A stretch of 5,545 bases of DNA from Bacillota bacterium (GTDB lineage: Bacteria; Bacillota; Clostridia; Clostridiales; Clostridiaceae): assembly GCA_023399035.1 (NCBI GenBank), contig JAEWQX010000159.1, positions 1 through 5,545 of the forward strand, in the 5' to 3' direction. Both the position numbers and the translations under genes were made by a program. Of the stretch, positions 1-5,246 are shown piece by piece; the first letter of the stretch is position 1, and the number at the start of each line of letters is the position of its first letter. Under the pieces are notes generated by a model. That model worked only from the letters and a program-made list of their open reading frames with translations. It was not told the origin of the DNA and made no database searches.

Positions 1-1115
1 GAGTAACACCATATTCAAGGGGTGGAGATGGAAAAGCATCCTTGGGGCCTATGCTTCGTGAATACATTATAAGTGAAGCAATGAATGCACTTGGAATCAA
101 GACCACAAGAAGCCTTGCAGTGACTAAAACTGGAGAATCTGTAATAAGAGAAGAAATCCTTAAAGGTGCAGTACTCTCACGTATATCATCGAGCCATATA
201 CGTGTAGGAACATTCCAGTATGCTGCAAACTTTGGAAGCACTGATGATGTAAAAGCATTGGCTGATTATACATTGGAACGTCATTTTAAAAAAGATGGTT
301 ATGGAGATAATCCATATTTGTATTTATTAAAGGAAGTAATAAAAAGACAGGCAGAACTTATTGCACAGTGGCAGCTTGTTGGTTTTATCCATGGAGTTAT
401 GAATACTGATAATATGTCTATCTGCGGAGAAACCATAGACTATGGACCATGTGCATTTATGGATACATATAATCCTAACACTGTATTCAGTTCAATTGAT
501 AGAAATGGAAGATATGCTTATGGCAATCAGCCTAAGATTGGAGTATGGAATCTGGCGAGATTTGCAGAAACACTGCTTCCTCTATTAAATGAAGATTCAG
601 ATGAATGTGTAAAAATAGCAGAAAGTATATTAGGAGAATTTAATAAATTATATTTCAGCAACTGGTACAGCGGAATGAGGAAAAAGCTTGGATTATTTAA
701 TGAAGAAGAAAATGATAAGAATTTAATCAATGATCTTTTAAATATTATGAAAAATGAGCATGAAGATTATACTAATACTTTCTATTACCTTACAACAGGT
801 CATGTGGAAAAATTAAAAATGTTTAAATCTGAGAAATTTAAGTCATGGCATAAATCATGGAAAGACAGATTAGAAAAACAAGATAATTCAAAAGAAGATG
901 TAAGAAACCTTATGGAAAAGAGCAATCCAGCTTTAATACCTCGTAACCACAGGGTAGAGGAAGCATTGGAATCAGCAGTAAATGGAGATTATAGTGTATT
1001 TAACTCACTTTTAGATGCTCTGAAGAAGCCATATGATTATAGCAATGTAGATGAATATTATGTTAAACTCCCAGAAGGAGGAAACTGCCAATATAAGACT
1101 TATTGTGGAACATAA
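1..1115 (+). CDS. selO: Protein adenylyltransferase SelO (YdiU family), 5'-truncated by window edge
   Basis: SelO uses a pseudokinase fold with inverted ATP binding to transfer AMP from ATP to Ser/Thr/Tyr of target proteins, and in bacteria is linked to redox stress. The frame is open from base 3 to the TAA at 1113-1115, giving 370 visible residues. Family members have about 480-490, so roughly 115 N-terminal residues lie outside the window. Family signatures are clear: TPYSRGGDGKA at the visible start, SHIRVGTFQYAA, then HGVMNTDN (catalytic-base Asp codon 408-410) and DYGP (metal-binding Asp codon 438-440), and a C-terminus YKTYCGT. The Cys third from the end (1104-1106) sits where animal SelO carries selenocysteine and E. 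coli SelO its redox Cys. The ATG at 51 and TTG at 42 are internal and not the start. The protein is probably cytoplasmic. Identification is very secure; targets in this organism are unknown. Confidence 0.96.
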   Translation, partial: VTPYSRGGDGKASLGPMLREYIISEAMNALGIKTTRSLAVTKTGESVIREEILKGAVLSRISSSHIRVGTFQYAANFGSTDDVKALADYTLERHFKKDGYGDNPYLYLLKEVIKRQAELIAQWQLVGFIHGVMNTDNMSICGETIDYGPCAFMDTYNPNTVFSSIDRNGRYAYGNQPKIGVWNLARFAETLLPLLNEDSDECVKIAESILGEFNKLYFSNWYSGMRKKLGLFNEEENDKNLINDLLNIMKNEHEDYTNTFYYLTTGHVEKLKMFKSEKFKSWHKSWKDRLEKQDNSKEDVRNLMEKSNPALIPRNHRVEEALESAVNGDYSVFNSLLDALKKPYDYSNVDEYYVKLPEGGNCQYKTYCGT

Positions 1116-1286
1116 AAGAAATCAATAATAATTAATTTTTTATATATACAATTTAATACTGCATTAGGAATGGTGAAAGACAGTGAAAATTTATCAGTAC
1201 TGTTTCTGCCTATAAGTTTGATAATCGTATTTGGGTCAATAGCAATATATATTAGGAAATCAATAAAAAATAATATAGATGAATAG
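1116..1286 (+). pseudogene. Possible signal peptidase II (LspA)-like remnant, or 38-aa small membrane protein
   Basis: Immediately after the selO stop the same frame stays open for 56 codons to TAG at 1284-1286. It reads NFLYIQFNTALGMVKDSE, then one strongly hydrophobic helix (about 20 residues, SVLFLPISLIIVFGSIAIYI) and a basic tail RKSIKNN. The pattern resembles the middle of signal peptidase II, where an NF-Y segment is followed by NTGAAFGM and a transmembrane helix. The second catalytic Asp region and the first helices are missing, so an LspA piece here would be dead. The only ATG (1170) has AGGA directly touching it (1166-1169), which is too close for a ribosome site, so translation as a 38-residue protein is doubtful. 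A chance open frame in A+T-rich spacer is the third possibility. Assignment is a pattern judgement from memory of the family. Confidence 0.33.
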
Positions 1287-1339
1287 AGGAACTGTTTCAT
1301 AGATGATTGGAAAGTCATTTGTGAGATTAGTTCCTTTTT
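1287..1339 (+). terminator. Long imperfect hairpin with T-run, probable terminator
   Basis: AGGAACT (1287-1293) pairs perfectly with AGTTCCT (1329-1335), and the right arm runs into TTTTT (1335-1339). Inside it, TTCA (1296-1299) pairs with TGAG (1322-1325) and ATGAT (1303-1307) with GTCAT (1314-1318) around a six-base loop, with small internal loops between the three helices. It is the only good stop signal between selO and the oxidoreductase, so it probably ends the selO transcript. The stem is longer and more interrupted than a standard terminator. Confidence 0.6.
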
Positions 1340-1417
1340 GCTTCTAAATTATTTATTAAATATGGCAAAAAAGAAGAATAATCAATAGTAAGTGTAGCAG
1401 AGCTATCAGGAATAATT

Positions 1418-1423
1418 TATAAT
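1418..1423 (+). promoter_or_regulatory. Candidate -10 box for the oxidoreductase gene
   Basis: A perfect TATAAT lies 66 bases upstream of the preferred start codon at 1489. No convincing -35 box is seen 16-18 bases upstream (TAGCAG is the closest), and the area is A+T-rich enough to give TATAAT by chance. The preceding terminator implies that a promoter must lie somewhere in 1340-1475; this is the best candidate. The rest of 1340-1475 shows no other recognisable feature. Confidence 0.28.
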
Positions 1424-1477
1424 ATATACATTAAGAAACTATATTAATAATTGATGAAAATAAAATGTATAAGAAGC

Positions 1478-1483
1478 AGAGGG
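1478..1483 (+). promoter_or_regulatory. Ribosome binding site that sets the start of the oxidoreductase
   Basis: AGAGGG lies five bases before the ATG at 1489. The alternative in-frame ATG at 1465 has only A/T-rich sequence upstream and would add eight residues (MYKKQRVI) ahead of the Fe-S motif that are not expected in the family. The site therefore favours 1489. Confidence 0.75.
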
Positions 1484-1488
1484 TAATT

Positions 1489-3450
1489 ATGAAGAAATTA
1501 AGTGGCGGATGTACATTAGACTGCTTTGACTGCTGCAAGTTTAATGTTTATGTTGAAGATGATAAAGTGGTTAAAATAGAAGGAGATAAGGAACATCCTC
1601 ATACAAAGGGATTTATATGCAGAAAGGGGCTTATGCATTTAAATCGTAATAATCACTCAAAGAGACAGTATAAGCCTCTTCTTAAAGTTGAGGGGAAGTG
1701 GCAGGAAATATCTTTTGAGCAGGCTTTGGATATAATGGCAGAAAAGCTTGAAAGTTATAGGAAAAACTATGGCTCTCAATCTGTTATGTATTATGAACAA
1801 TATGGAAGCGGAAGTCTTTTAAAAAGCATTGGAGATTTATTTTTCAATTTCTTTGGAGGATGTTCAAAGCAAAAGGGAAGCCCATGCTGGAGTGCAGGAA
1901 TTGCAGCACAGAAGCAGAATTTTGGAGATGTGAGAAGTCATTCCCTTGAGGATATGATGAATAGCAGTACTATTTTAGTATGGAGCAGAAACCCAGCTAA
2001 TACTTCAGTACATACTATGCAGATGATTAAAAATGCACAGAAAAATGGAAGCTATGTAATAGTAATTGATCCTATTAAAACAGATACTGCAAAGCAGGCA
2101 GACTATTATGTTCCTGTAAAACCAGGAGGAGATGCTTTTTTAGCTCTTGCCATAGGAAAAAAAATCATTGAAAAGAATAAGTTTGATGCTGAATATATAG
2201 CACAGCATGTAAATGGATTTAAAGCGTACAGAGATTATGTTGCTAATCTAAACATGGATTATTTATGTGAAAGATCTGGTGTTACAGAAGAAACTGTTGA
2301 TTTCATTACGGAAAAGTACACACAGCTTTATTCAACAATCATATTAGGATATGGACTTCAGAAGTATTATCATGGAGGAAATACAGTATTTCTTATAGAT
2401 GCACTGGCAGCTATAACTGGACAGATAGGAAAAAGAGGCGGAGGTGTAAATTATGCCAATAAAGTTTATCCATCTATTTTAAATACTGATCCATATGACA
2501 GTGAAAGCTATGCAGAAAACAGAATTTTTTATGTAAGCAGAATAAGCTCATTTATCAAAGAAAATAAAATAAAAATGGCTGTTATAACAAAGAGTAATCT
2601 GCTGAATCAGCTTCCTGATCTTAATTCTCTTGAAGATGCTTTAAAATCTATTGAATTTAAAGTATGTTTTGATCAGTTCTTAACAGATACAGCAGAAGTA
2701 TGTGACTTGTTCATTCCAGCTACAACAGTTTTAGAAAGTGAAGATCTTCTTTTCAGTTCAATGACCAATCCTTATTTAACATACATTGAAAAGGCAGTAG
2801 AGCCAGAAAATGAACTTATGGATGAATATAATTTTTTTAGAGCATTAGCAGAAAAACTAGGTATGGAAAATTATCCATATGTGAGCAAGAAAGAATATCT
2901 TACAAAAGTAATAGAGCCTTTAAAGGAAATAGAGCCAAAGATTAGTCTTGACTACCTTAGAGACAATTATTTTACTATTCATGAAAGTATTGCATGGAGG
3001 GATCAAAAATTCATGACTTCATCTGGCAAATTTGAAATACTCTTTGATAAAGATATTTTAAAAGAAGTAGACAAAATAGATTATAATAAAGAGAAATATA
3101 AGGAAAATAATAATACTTTCAGAATTCTGACTACTCACAGCAGAGAATCTCTATTCAGCCAGCATTACATGGATAAAGAAGAAAAAGCTGATGCTTATAT
3201 CAACAGCAGTATGGCAGAAAAGTGCGGATTTAATGATGGAGAGCATATTTATATTGAGTCTTCAAAAGGAAAAATACAAGTCAAGCTTAAGATTGATGAC
3301 AGTATAGGTGATGATATTGTCATGATGTATGCCGGCTGGTGGAAAAAGCATGGCAATCCTAATATGATAATAGATTCAGGAATATCTGATATTGGAGGAC
3401 AGGTTACTTATAATGAAACTTTCGTAAGACTTATTAAAACAGATTTTTAA
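1489..3450 (+). CDS. Molybdopterin (bis-MGD) [4Fe-4S] oxidoreductase, formate dehydrogenase/DMSO reductase superfamily
   Basis: This is a 653-residue catalytic subunit of the Mo/W bis-MGD superfamily (COG0243 type), which performs two-electron oxidation or reduction of a small substrate. Domain order is standard. An N-terminal [4Fe-4S] motif has C8, C12, C16 and C44 (CX3CX3CX27C), with an extra C15. GSPCWSAG at 130-137 places C133 where NapA has its Mo-ligand Cys and formate dehydrogenase its Sec. WSRNPANT (165-172) and IDP...TAKQAD...PGGDA (192-215) are pterin-dinucleotide contacts. The C-terminal molydopterin-binding domain starts near 540. There is no Tat signal or membrane segment, so it should be cytoplasmic. 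The length fits the Bacillus YoaE/YyaE-like group. No ferredoxin-like subunit, quinone anchor or moa/mob gene is adjacent, so the electron partner must be encoded elsewhere. The substrate cannot be told from sequence. Start chosen at 1489 from the ribosome site; 1465 is the alternative. Confidence 0.92.
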   Translation: MKKLSGGCTLDCFDCCKFNVYVEDDKVVKIEGDKEHPHTKGFICRKGLMHLNRNNHSKRQYKPLLKVEGKWQEISFEQALDIMAEKLESYRKNYGSQSVMYYEQYGSGSLLKSIGDLFFNFFGGCSKQKGSPCWSAGIAAQKQNFGDVRSHSLEDMMNSSTILVWSRNPANTSVHTMQMIKNAQKNGSYVIVIDPIKTDTAKQADYYVPVKPGGDAFLALAIGKKIIEKNKFDAEYIAQHVNGFKAYRDYVANLNMDYLCERSGVTEETVDFITEKYTQLYSTIILGYGLQKYYHGGNTVFLIDALAAITGQIGKRGGGVNYANKVYPSILNTDPYDSESYAENRIFYVSRISSFIKENKIKMAVITKSNLLNQLPDLNSLEDALKSIEFKVCFDQFLTDTAEVCDLFIPATTVLESEDLLFSSMTNPYLTYIEKAVEPENELMDEYNFFRALAEKLGMENYPYVSKKEYLTKVIEPLKEIEPKISLDYLRDNYFTIHESIAWRDQKFMTSSGKFEILFDKDILKEVDKIDYNKEKYKENNNTFRILTTHSRESLFSQHYMDKEEKADAYINSSMAEKCGFNDGEHIYIESSKGKIQVKLKIDDSIGDDIVMMYAGWWKKHGNPNMIIDSGISDIGGQVTYNETFVRLIKTDF

Positions 3451-3484
3451 ATAAGGTTAAATTATGATTACATAATTTTATTTG
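3449..3484 (+). terminator. Weak A/T hairpin after the oxidoreductase gene
   Basis: AAATTATG (3459-3466) and CATAATTT (3471-3478) form a perfect 8-bp stem with an ATTA loop, and outer bases AAATAA/TTATTT can extend it. Only the two closing G-C pairs are strong and no T-run follows, so it may be a leaky terminator or a 3'-end stabilising hairpin. Read-through towards the terminator at 4058 is possible. Confidence 0.35.
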
Positions 3485-3617
3485 AAAAAACAATAGAAAT
3501 GGAAATTTTTATGCCTCGAACACTTTAATTAATATATGACTTAAAAACATATTAATATTAAAACAATATATGGAATATATATGTCTGAAATTTAAAATAA
3601 TAGACAATAAATATGTC

Positions 3618-3633
3618 CATCAACTGTTTGATG
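3618..3633. repeat. Perfect inverted repeat (6-bp arms)
   Basis: CATCAA (3618-3623) and TTGATG (3628-3633) flank a CTGT loop. It stands seven bases before a second perfect hairpin and upstream of the Spo0A-box candidate. It could be a protein site or a small RNA hairpin; no T-run follows. Confidence 0.4.
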
Positions 3634-3640
3634 TAAAAAC

Positions 3641-3657
3641 TCAAAGGATTCCTTTGA
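3641..3657. repeat. Perfect inverted repeat (7-bp arms) next to a Spo0A-like box
   Basis: TCAAAGG (3641-3647) and CCTTTGA (3651-3657) are separated by ATT. AAAAAC lies on the left, so the minus strand would read the stem followed by GTTTTT, like a terminator for leftward transcription. On the plus strand only TTTG follows. No leftward gene is present to need it, so an operator is an equal possibility. Confidence 0.4.
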
Positions 3658-3659
3658 TT

Positions 3660-3666
3660 TGTCGAA
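3660..3666 (+). promoter_or_regulatory. Candidate Spo0A binding site (0A box)
   Basis: TGTCGAA is an exact match to the consensus 0A box recognised by the sporulation master regulator Spo0A in Bacillus and Clostridium. Its centre is about 55 bases upstream of the start site predicted from the extended -10 at 3703-3711, a usual place for an activator site. A 7-mer can occur by chance about once in many kilobases, so this is suggestive only. Confidence 0.4.
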
Positions 3667-3702
3667 CGAAAAATAAAAAATCTATCATAAAATGTAGAAA
3701 TG

Positions 3703-3711
3703 TGGTATAAA
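3703..3711 (+). promoter_or_regulatory. Candidate extended -10 promoter for the repeat-bearing transcript
   Basis: TGGTATAAA gives TG, one base, then TATAAA (3706-3711), the extended -10 form that tolerates a poor -35. The closest -35 is CTATCA (3682-3687), 3 of 6 with an 18-base spacer. Transcription would begin near 3718, just before the first repeat. Confidence 0.4.
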
Positions 3712-3730
3712 ATATGGTAATATTATTTTG

Positions 3731-3965
3731 AACAAGAGATAAGTCTTTATAAATAAGTTTATCAACAAAAGATAAATTTTATAGCGCTGTAAAGAAGGAC
3801 AAACAAAAGAAAAATCCTTAGTTTGAAGAATAAACAAAAGATAAGAATTACAGATAAATTTTAAAGCTAAAAAACAAAAGAAGAATTTTATAAGCAGATT
3901 TAAAAGAAGAGTAAACAAAAGAAGAATTACATAAATAAGATACGAAACAAAAGATAAATTTATAA
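3731..3965 (+). repeat. Seven degenerate direct repeats, core AACAAAAGA
   Basis: Copies begin at 3731, 3764, 3802, 3833, 3873, 3914 and 3946, all in the same direction. Six share AACAAAAGA exactly; the first reads AACAAGAGA. The core is followed by a looser A/T tail such as TAAATTTTATAA or AGAATTACATAA, and then by unrelated bases. Start-to-start distances are 33, 38, 31, 40, 41 and 32. These are mostly near three or four helical turns and are not multiples of three, so the repeats are not a protein repeat on either strand. The segments between cores vary in length and the repeat is too short and degenerate for CRISPR. Confidence 0.7.
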
Positions 3966-4057
3966 AGACTTTGTCATAGAAATATGCAGATGATAACTAT
4001 CAGAGCATAAAATTATGACAGATCACTTATAAACTCTCAAAATCCCTATTTTTATAG

Positions 4058-4094
4058 CAGCAGATGTATTTCCGCAATACATCTGCTGTTTTTT
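4058..4094 (+). terminator. Strong Rho-independent terminator
   Basis: CAGCAGATGTATT (4058-4070) pairs perfectly over 13 bp with 4076-4088 around a TCCGC loop, followed at once by six Ts (4089-4094). There is no matching A-run on the left, so it works for rightward transcription. No plus-strand gene lies in the preceding 600 bases, which implies that a non-coding transcript or a very long oxidoreductase 3' UTR reaches this point. It also insulates the permease operon. Confidence 0.9.
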
Positions 4095-4194
4095 GTTGTA
4101 GAGAAAACTGTAGAATCATTAATAATAATTTCTTAAAAAACATATCTTGATCATCAATAATCCAAATGAATTCTATTAATTGGCACATTTTACA

Positions 4195-4222
4195 TTGACT
4201 TAACAAGATGAATACATAACCT
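4195..4222 (+). promoter_or_regulatory. Candidate promoter of the ABC permease operon
   Basis: TTGACT (4195-4200) matches five of six -35 bases. The -10 at 16-base spacing is TAACCT (4217-4222), only three of six. A start near 4229 would put the nested inverted repeat at 4234-4272 at the very 5' end of the mRNA. The weak -10 suggests a need for an activator or a different exact site. Confidence 0.35.
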
Positions 4223-4233
4223 TAATATTAATC

Positions 4234-4272
4234 ATGTAAAATAAAATCTGTCAGACAGGTTGAATTTTACAT
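4234..4272. promoter_or_regulatory. Nested inverted repeats, candidate operator or leader hairpin
   Basis: ATGTAAAAT (4234-4242) pairs perfectly with ATTTTACAT (4264-4272). Their loop contains a second palindrome, ATCTGTC-A-GACAGGT (4246-4260, six of seven positions symmetric). A third copy, ATTTTACAT, lies at 4187-4195 and runs into the -35 candidate. Such an arrangement is typical of regulator sites upstream of sugar transporters; as RNA it would fold into a two-tier hairpin. The regulator is not identifiable here. Confidence 0.45.
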
Positions 4273-4295
4273 TAATTATAAGAAAAATTAAGGTG

Positions 4296-4352
4296 GTGTT
4301 AAGATCAACAAAAATAAATAGAACTGTAATCAAGGGAGAAGGTGAATTATGA
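4296..4352 (+). pseudogene. 18-codon frame overlapping the permease start; possible vestige of the partner permease gene
   Basis: From GTG 4296 the frame reads VLRSTKINRTVIKGEGEL and stops at TGA 4350-4352, overlapping the permease ATG (4349) in the ATGA arrangement usual between two co-translated permease genes. A strong ribosome-site-like AGGTGGTG (4291-4298) lies at its head but has no properly placed ATG; ATC at 4304 stands where a start would be expected. This is what would remain if an upstream MalF-type gene had lost its body by internal deletion. A short translated leader coupled to the permease is the alternative. Too short for homology to decide. Confidence 0.3.
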
Positions 4353-5197
4353 AAAGCATTATCAAAAAGACAAAAATAATTAATATTTTAAAAGGATTAG
4401 GTTTATTAGTTTTATTATCATGGACATTATTTCCAATATATTGGATGATATCATTGTCTGTCAGAGGAAATGAAGAATTCAGTGGTGCATTATCAATCAT
4501 TCCTAAGTCAGTAACTTTGGAAAATTTAATTGAGTTATTTGAAAAGAAGAACTTTATGACAGCCGTCAATAACAGCATGGAAGTTACAGTGATTTCATTG
4601 ATATTTTCATTAGCTTTTGGTTTCTGCTGTGCTTATATTTTAGCAAGACAGAGATTTAAGTTTAAAATCAAAGGTTTCATGCTATTATGGGTACTGCTAA
4701 TAAGAATACTTCCACCTATAGCATTTGCACTTCCTCTATATATCATGATGAACAGAATGGGTATATTAAACAGCAAAATACCGATTATCTTATCTCATAT
4801 TCTTATCAATATACCATTTATAATATGGTTCATGATCAGTTTTTTTCAAAATCTGCCAGAAGAGCTTGAAGAAAGTGCTGAAGTTGATGGCGCAACAGAA
4901 TTTCAGATCTTTATTAAAATAGTTCTCCCATTAGTGCTGCCAGGAATTGCAGCCATAACAATTTTATCTTTTATGACATCATGGAATGAATATCTGTATG
5001 GTGCTATATTTGTTCAGAATCCATCTAATTTTACAATTCCATTGAGTCTTGCAACATTAAATAGTGAACAGGAGCTTGCACAATGGGGAAGTATTGCAGC
5101 TGGTGGTATTGTATCACTCATTCCAATAGCACTATTTGTGGGATTTGCTCAGAACTTCCTTCTTCAAGGATTGTCTAGTGGGGCAGTTAAAGAATAA
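4349..5197 (+). CDS. Carbohydrate ABC transporter permease, MalG type
   Basis: This 282-residue inner-membrane protein is one half of the transmembrane channel of a CUT1-class sugar ABC importer. It normally pairs with a MalF-type permease and couples to an MsmX/UgpC-like ATPase. Six hydrophobic segments are visible (about 13-36, 72-96, 108-130, 143-166, 196-220, 248-272). The cytoplasmic EAA loop is well kept at about 171-194 (EELEESAEVDGA, then FIKIVLPLVLPG), the site that contacts the ATPase. The C-terminus GLSSGAVKE is typical of MalG proteins. Length is normal and the frame intact. GGAGAAGGTG lies four bases before the ATG. The gene is followed 49 bases later by a binding-protein gene. 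No MalF partner precedes it, although one is expected there. The sugar is unknown; MalG-like sequence does not tell maltose from other oligosaccharides. Confidence 0.93.
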   Translation: MKSIIKKTKIINILKGLGLLVLLSWTLFPIYWMISLSVRGNEEFSGALSIIPKSVTLENLIELFEKKNFMTAVNNSMEVTVISLIFSLAFGFCCAYILARQRFKFKIKGFMLLWVLLIRILPPIAFALPLYIMMNRMGILNSKIPIILSHILINIPFIIWFMISFFQNLPEELEESAEVDGATEFQIFIKIVLPLVLPGIAAITILSFMTSWNEYLYGAIFVQNPSNFTIPLSLATLNSEQELAQWGSIAAGGIVSLIPIALFVGFAQNFLLQGLSSGAVKE

Positions 5198-5213
5198 AAA
5201 CTTATAAATTTAA

Positions 5214-5231
5214 AATATTATACATAATATT
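5214..5231. repeat. 18-base A/T palindrome between permease and binding-protein genes
   Basis: AATATTAT (5214-5221) and ATAATATT (5224-5231) are perfect inverted repeats around AC, placed directly before the ribosome site of the next gene. In binding-protein operons an intergenic hairpin often protects or separates messages so that more binding protein than permease is made; with only A-T pairs this one would be weak. Confidence 0.35.
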
Positions 5232-5238
5232 AGGAGGG
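5232..5238 (+). promoter_or_regulatory. Strong ribosome binding site of the binding-protein gene
   Basis: AGGAGGG ends eight bases before the ATG at 5247. It fixes the original start of the lipoprotein gene and shows that the frame break at about 5280 lies inside the gene, not upstream of it. Confidence 0.8.
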
Positions 5239-5246
5239 TTAAATAA

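Larger units (their letters stand above)
3718..4094 (+). ncRNA. Putative non-coding RNA carrying seven A-rich repeats and ending at an intrinsic terminator
   Basis: Promoter-like sequence (extended -10 at 3703-3711, Spo0A box at 3660) precedes the segment and a strong terminator (4058-4094) closes it, with no translatable frame of note between. The expected transcript is about 375 nt. Its 5' two thirds carry seven forward copies of an AACAAAAGA-type element. Each element reads as three or four successive A-purine-N triplets, the pattern known for the distal face of Hfq, so protein capture is one possible role. It does not match any RNA family I can recognise. The alternative is that the terminator simply ends a very long 3' UTR of the oxidoreductase mRNA. 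The 5' end is approximate. Confidence 0.4.
3451..4348. other. Gene-free stretch of about 900 bases holding regulatory and repeat structure
   Basis: No credible protein-coding frame exists on either strand. From left to right it holds a weak hairpin at the end of the oxidoreductase, a featureless A/T stretch (about 3485-3615), two small perfect hairpins (3618-3657), a Spo0A-box 7-mer (3660-3666), an extended -10 candidate (3703-3711), seven forward repeats (3731-3965), a strong terminator (4058-4094), a featureless stretch (4095-4186), and the promoter and inverted repeats of the permease operon (4187-4272). Individual parts are listed separately. Confidence 0.7.

Noticed and set aside
527..730. 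67-residue minus-strand frame inside selO
   Set aside because: Lies wholly opposite a well-identified gene; no domain, and composition follows the complementary strand.
1100..1318. 72-residue minus-strand frame after selO
   Set aside because: No recognisable domain or ribosome site, and it overlaps the selO end and the terminator hairpin.
1465..1488. Earlier ATG start for the oxidoreductase
   Set aside because: No ribosome site upstream of 1465, whereas AGAGGG is correctly placed for 1489.
1885..1887. Selenocysteine at the Mo-ligand position
   Set aside because: The codon is TGC (Cys), and there is no in-frame TGA in the gene.
3685..3918. 77-residue minus-strand frame rich in Leu/Phe/Ile
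   Set aside because: It is the low-complexity complement of the A-rich repeats, has no ribosome site of note, and the repeat distances are not multiples of three.
3731..3965. CRISPR array
   Set aside because: The conserved core is only about 9-12 bases with a degenerate tail, distances vary from 31 to 41, and no cas gene or leader is present.
4147..4157. TTGAT-C-ATCAA palindrome as an operator
   Set aside because: Only 11 bases, A/T-rich and single copy, with no promoter element next to it; cannot be told from chance.
4234..4348. Riboswitch ahead of the permease gene
   Set aside because: The hairpins do not match any metabolite riboswitch core I can recognise, and there is no terminator between them and the gene.
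4330..4578. 82-residue minus-strand frame over the permease start
   Set aside because: Antisense shadow of the MalG-type gene with no family features.
4687..4869. 60-residue plus-strand frame inside the permease
   Set aside because: Out-of-frame shadow of the permease with no ribosome site.
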